A DNA stretch of 64,000 nucleotides from NCBI GenBank assembly GCA_019746975.1, contig JAIERK010000113.1:18854-82853 (forward strand). The letters are read 5' to 3'. A program made the position numbers and the translations under genes. This DNA is from Candidatus Obscuribacterales bacterium (GTDB lineage Bacteria > Cyanobacteriota > Vampirovibrionia > Obscuribacterales > Obscuribacteraceae). Positions 63,099 to 64,000 of this stretch are shown piece by piece; position 1 is the stretch's first letter, and every line of letters begins with the position of its first letter. The notes under the pieces were generated by a model. That model was not told the DNA's origin. It was given only the letters and a program-made list of their open reading frames with translations, and did no database searches.

Positions 63099-64000
63099 TA
63101 CAGCGCTCGCAACGTGTCCTTTTCAGTATCGCTGATAGCGTTGGTGGTCAGCCGCTGATTTACCGCACCGCTCATGAGCATATTTGCCGTCGTACAATGC
63201 TCCAGTCCAAGGGCGTGGCCGAACTCGTGGGCCGCTGTTGCGGTGAGTGCTTTATCGAACGTCTCTTTCGCCTCGGTGTGGCTTGAATTCAAAGATAGCA
63301 AGATGATCGTCGGGTCTGATTTGGTGTTTTTTTCCTGTGGAAAGTAGGTCCAGCCTTCAAATCCGTGCAAGCTATCGGTCCAAAATATAAGCACATCAGC
63401 TTGATTGGCGTCATCAACGAATTTGAATGACAAAAGCGATTCAGCGCTTGCCCACTTCCAGATCGATATTCCGTCCTTCACGCATTTAACGTAGCTTTCG
63501 TCAAAGCGAGTTGATACCGGGAGATTCGATGCATTGGCTGTGACGGTGCGTGTGAAATCATGCACTTCGATAGGTTCGAGGATTCTGTCGGAATAGTTGC
63601 GCGGTACCAAATTTCCTTTTGCCACATAGATTCTGATCGGTAATGCTGACTTATCCCAGCGGGTTAGTCCCGCGCGTCTCAAGCATGACATGGGATAAGT
63701 CTTGAAATGATCTAGCACGTGCTGGGCGGCGCTCAAATGCAAGAAGTCCATGCTTCCGGTCATAACGAGTACCTTGGTGAGAGCGCTTCGGGCTTCGTCT
63801 AACCTATTTGTTGCCAAACAGACCATTCCAAAATTGTACAGAGCTGACTTGCTGCCAGGAGAAAGCGCGATTGCTTGAGACAAGGTCTGGTAAGCTTCCT
63901 GGTTGTTTCCCTGTTTCGCCAATTCCAATCCGCGTTTCTGAAGATCTGCGGATTCTTGCTTGTGGTTGCCTTGTTGGCCCGTGCAGCTCGTTAACGCTCC
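63056..64000 (-). CDS. Matrixin-like metalloprotease lipoprotein with TPR, N-terminus cut by window edge
   Basis: The frame continues to the window edge; the N-terminal part read through 63929-64000 is GALTSCTGQQGNHKQE, a lipobox, so only a few signal-peptide residues are missing. A TPR-like region follows (about 25-80 of the seen part), then a metalloprotease domain with the zinc motif HEFGHALGLEH and Met-turn MLMSG. The metzincin (matrixin) pattern HExxHxxGxxH is complete. It is expected to be a lipid-anchored extracytoplasmic protease, perhaps acting on surface or peptide substrates. No inhibitor or pro-domain is obvious. Confidence 0.85.
   Translation of the reverse strand, partial: GALTSCTGQQGNHKQESADLQKRGLELAKQGNNQEAYQTLSQAIALSPGSKSALYNFGMVCLATNRLDEARSALTKVLVMTGSMDFLHLSAAQHVLDHFKTYPMSCLRRAGLTRWDKSALPIRIYVAKGNLVPRNYSDRILEPIEVHDFTRTVTANASNLPVSTRFDESYVKCVKDGISIWKWASAESLLSFKFVDDANQADVLIFWTDSLHGFEGWTYFPQEKNTKSDPTIILLSLNSSHTEAKETFDKALTATAAHEFGHALGLEHCTTANMLMSGAVNQRLTTNAISDTEKDTLRALYQLPADVLLTGVGK

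Overview
The window looks like a chromosomal segment of a non-photosynthetic, Gram-negative (LPS-making) relative of the cyanobacteria, most like the Obscuribacterales/Melainabacteria (Vampirovibrionia). The evidence is inference from gene content. There are several eukaryote-like Ser/Thr kinases with N-terminal zinc ribbons, a BtpA-family protein, and an HNH nuclease of a type common in cyanobacteria. A double-glycine peptide exporter is also present, with a cyclic-nucleotide-binding domain fused to the C39 ABC protein and a parvulin partner. A Kdo/lipid A operon shows that an outer membrane is made. Codon use looks uniform, and no rRNA, tRNA, CRISPR array, complete insertion sequence or prophage was seen.

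Layout. 1-5.2 kb: a truncated SDR gene, a hypothetical gene, and a small tryptophan/kynurenine catabolism group (aminomuconate semialdehyde dehydrogenase, RidA-type aminomuconate deaminase, kynurenine formamidase) followed by btpA. 5.4-12.6 kb: a membrane Ser/Thr kinase, ribF-recF, divergent gyrB, and a CDP-alcohol phosphatidyltransferase. 12.8-20.1 kb: a secreted protein with WG motifs, a waaA-lpxK-GT9 operon with overlapping genes, and priA. 20.3-25.3 kb: an accessory stretch with a truncated paralogue, direct repeats, a HEAT-like protein, an MNIO (DUF692) enzyme next to a short Cys-containing membrane-anchored peptide, an LMW-PTP, a lipoprotein and an HNH protein. 25.6-30.9 kb: housekeeping genes rpsB-tsf, pyrH-frr and glmS.

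30.9-41.8 kb: a signalling block (receiver, hybrid-like sensor kinase, degenerate HPt scaffold, OmpR-type regulator). It leads into a double-glycine peptide cassette made of a 62-aa precursor, HlyD, a cNMP/C39/ABC exporter and a parvulin. 41.6-54 kb: small membrane and zinc-ribbon proteins, a secretin, a TPR protein, hemW, a Ser/Thr kinase facing a pseudokinase, uracil-DNA glycosylase and murI. 54-64 kb: an AMIN/amidase_3 cell-wall hydrolase, an H+-translocating pyrophosphatase, a GNAT protein, several small secreted or EF-hand proteins, a PQQ-type beta-propeller lipoprotein and a truncated matrixin-like metalloprotease lipoprotein.

The two most interesting systems are the MNIO enzyme with its Cys-rich small peptide (a candidate RiPP pathway) and the double-glycine peptide secretion cassette placed directly behind a multi-component phosphorelay. 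A second theme is non-coding repeats that look like degenerate tandem copies of the 3' ends of the neighbouring genes.
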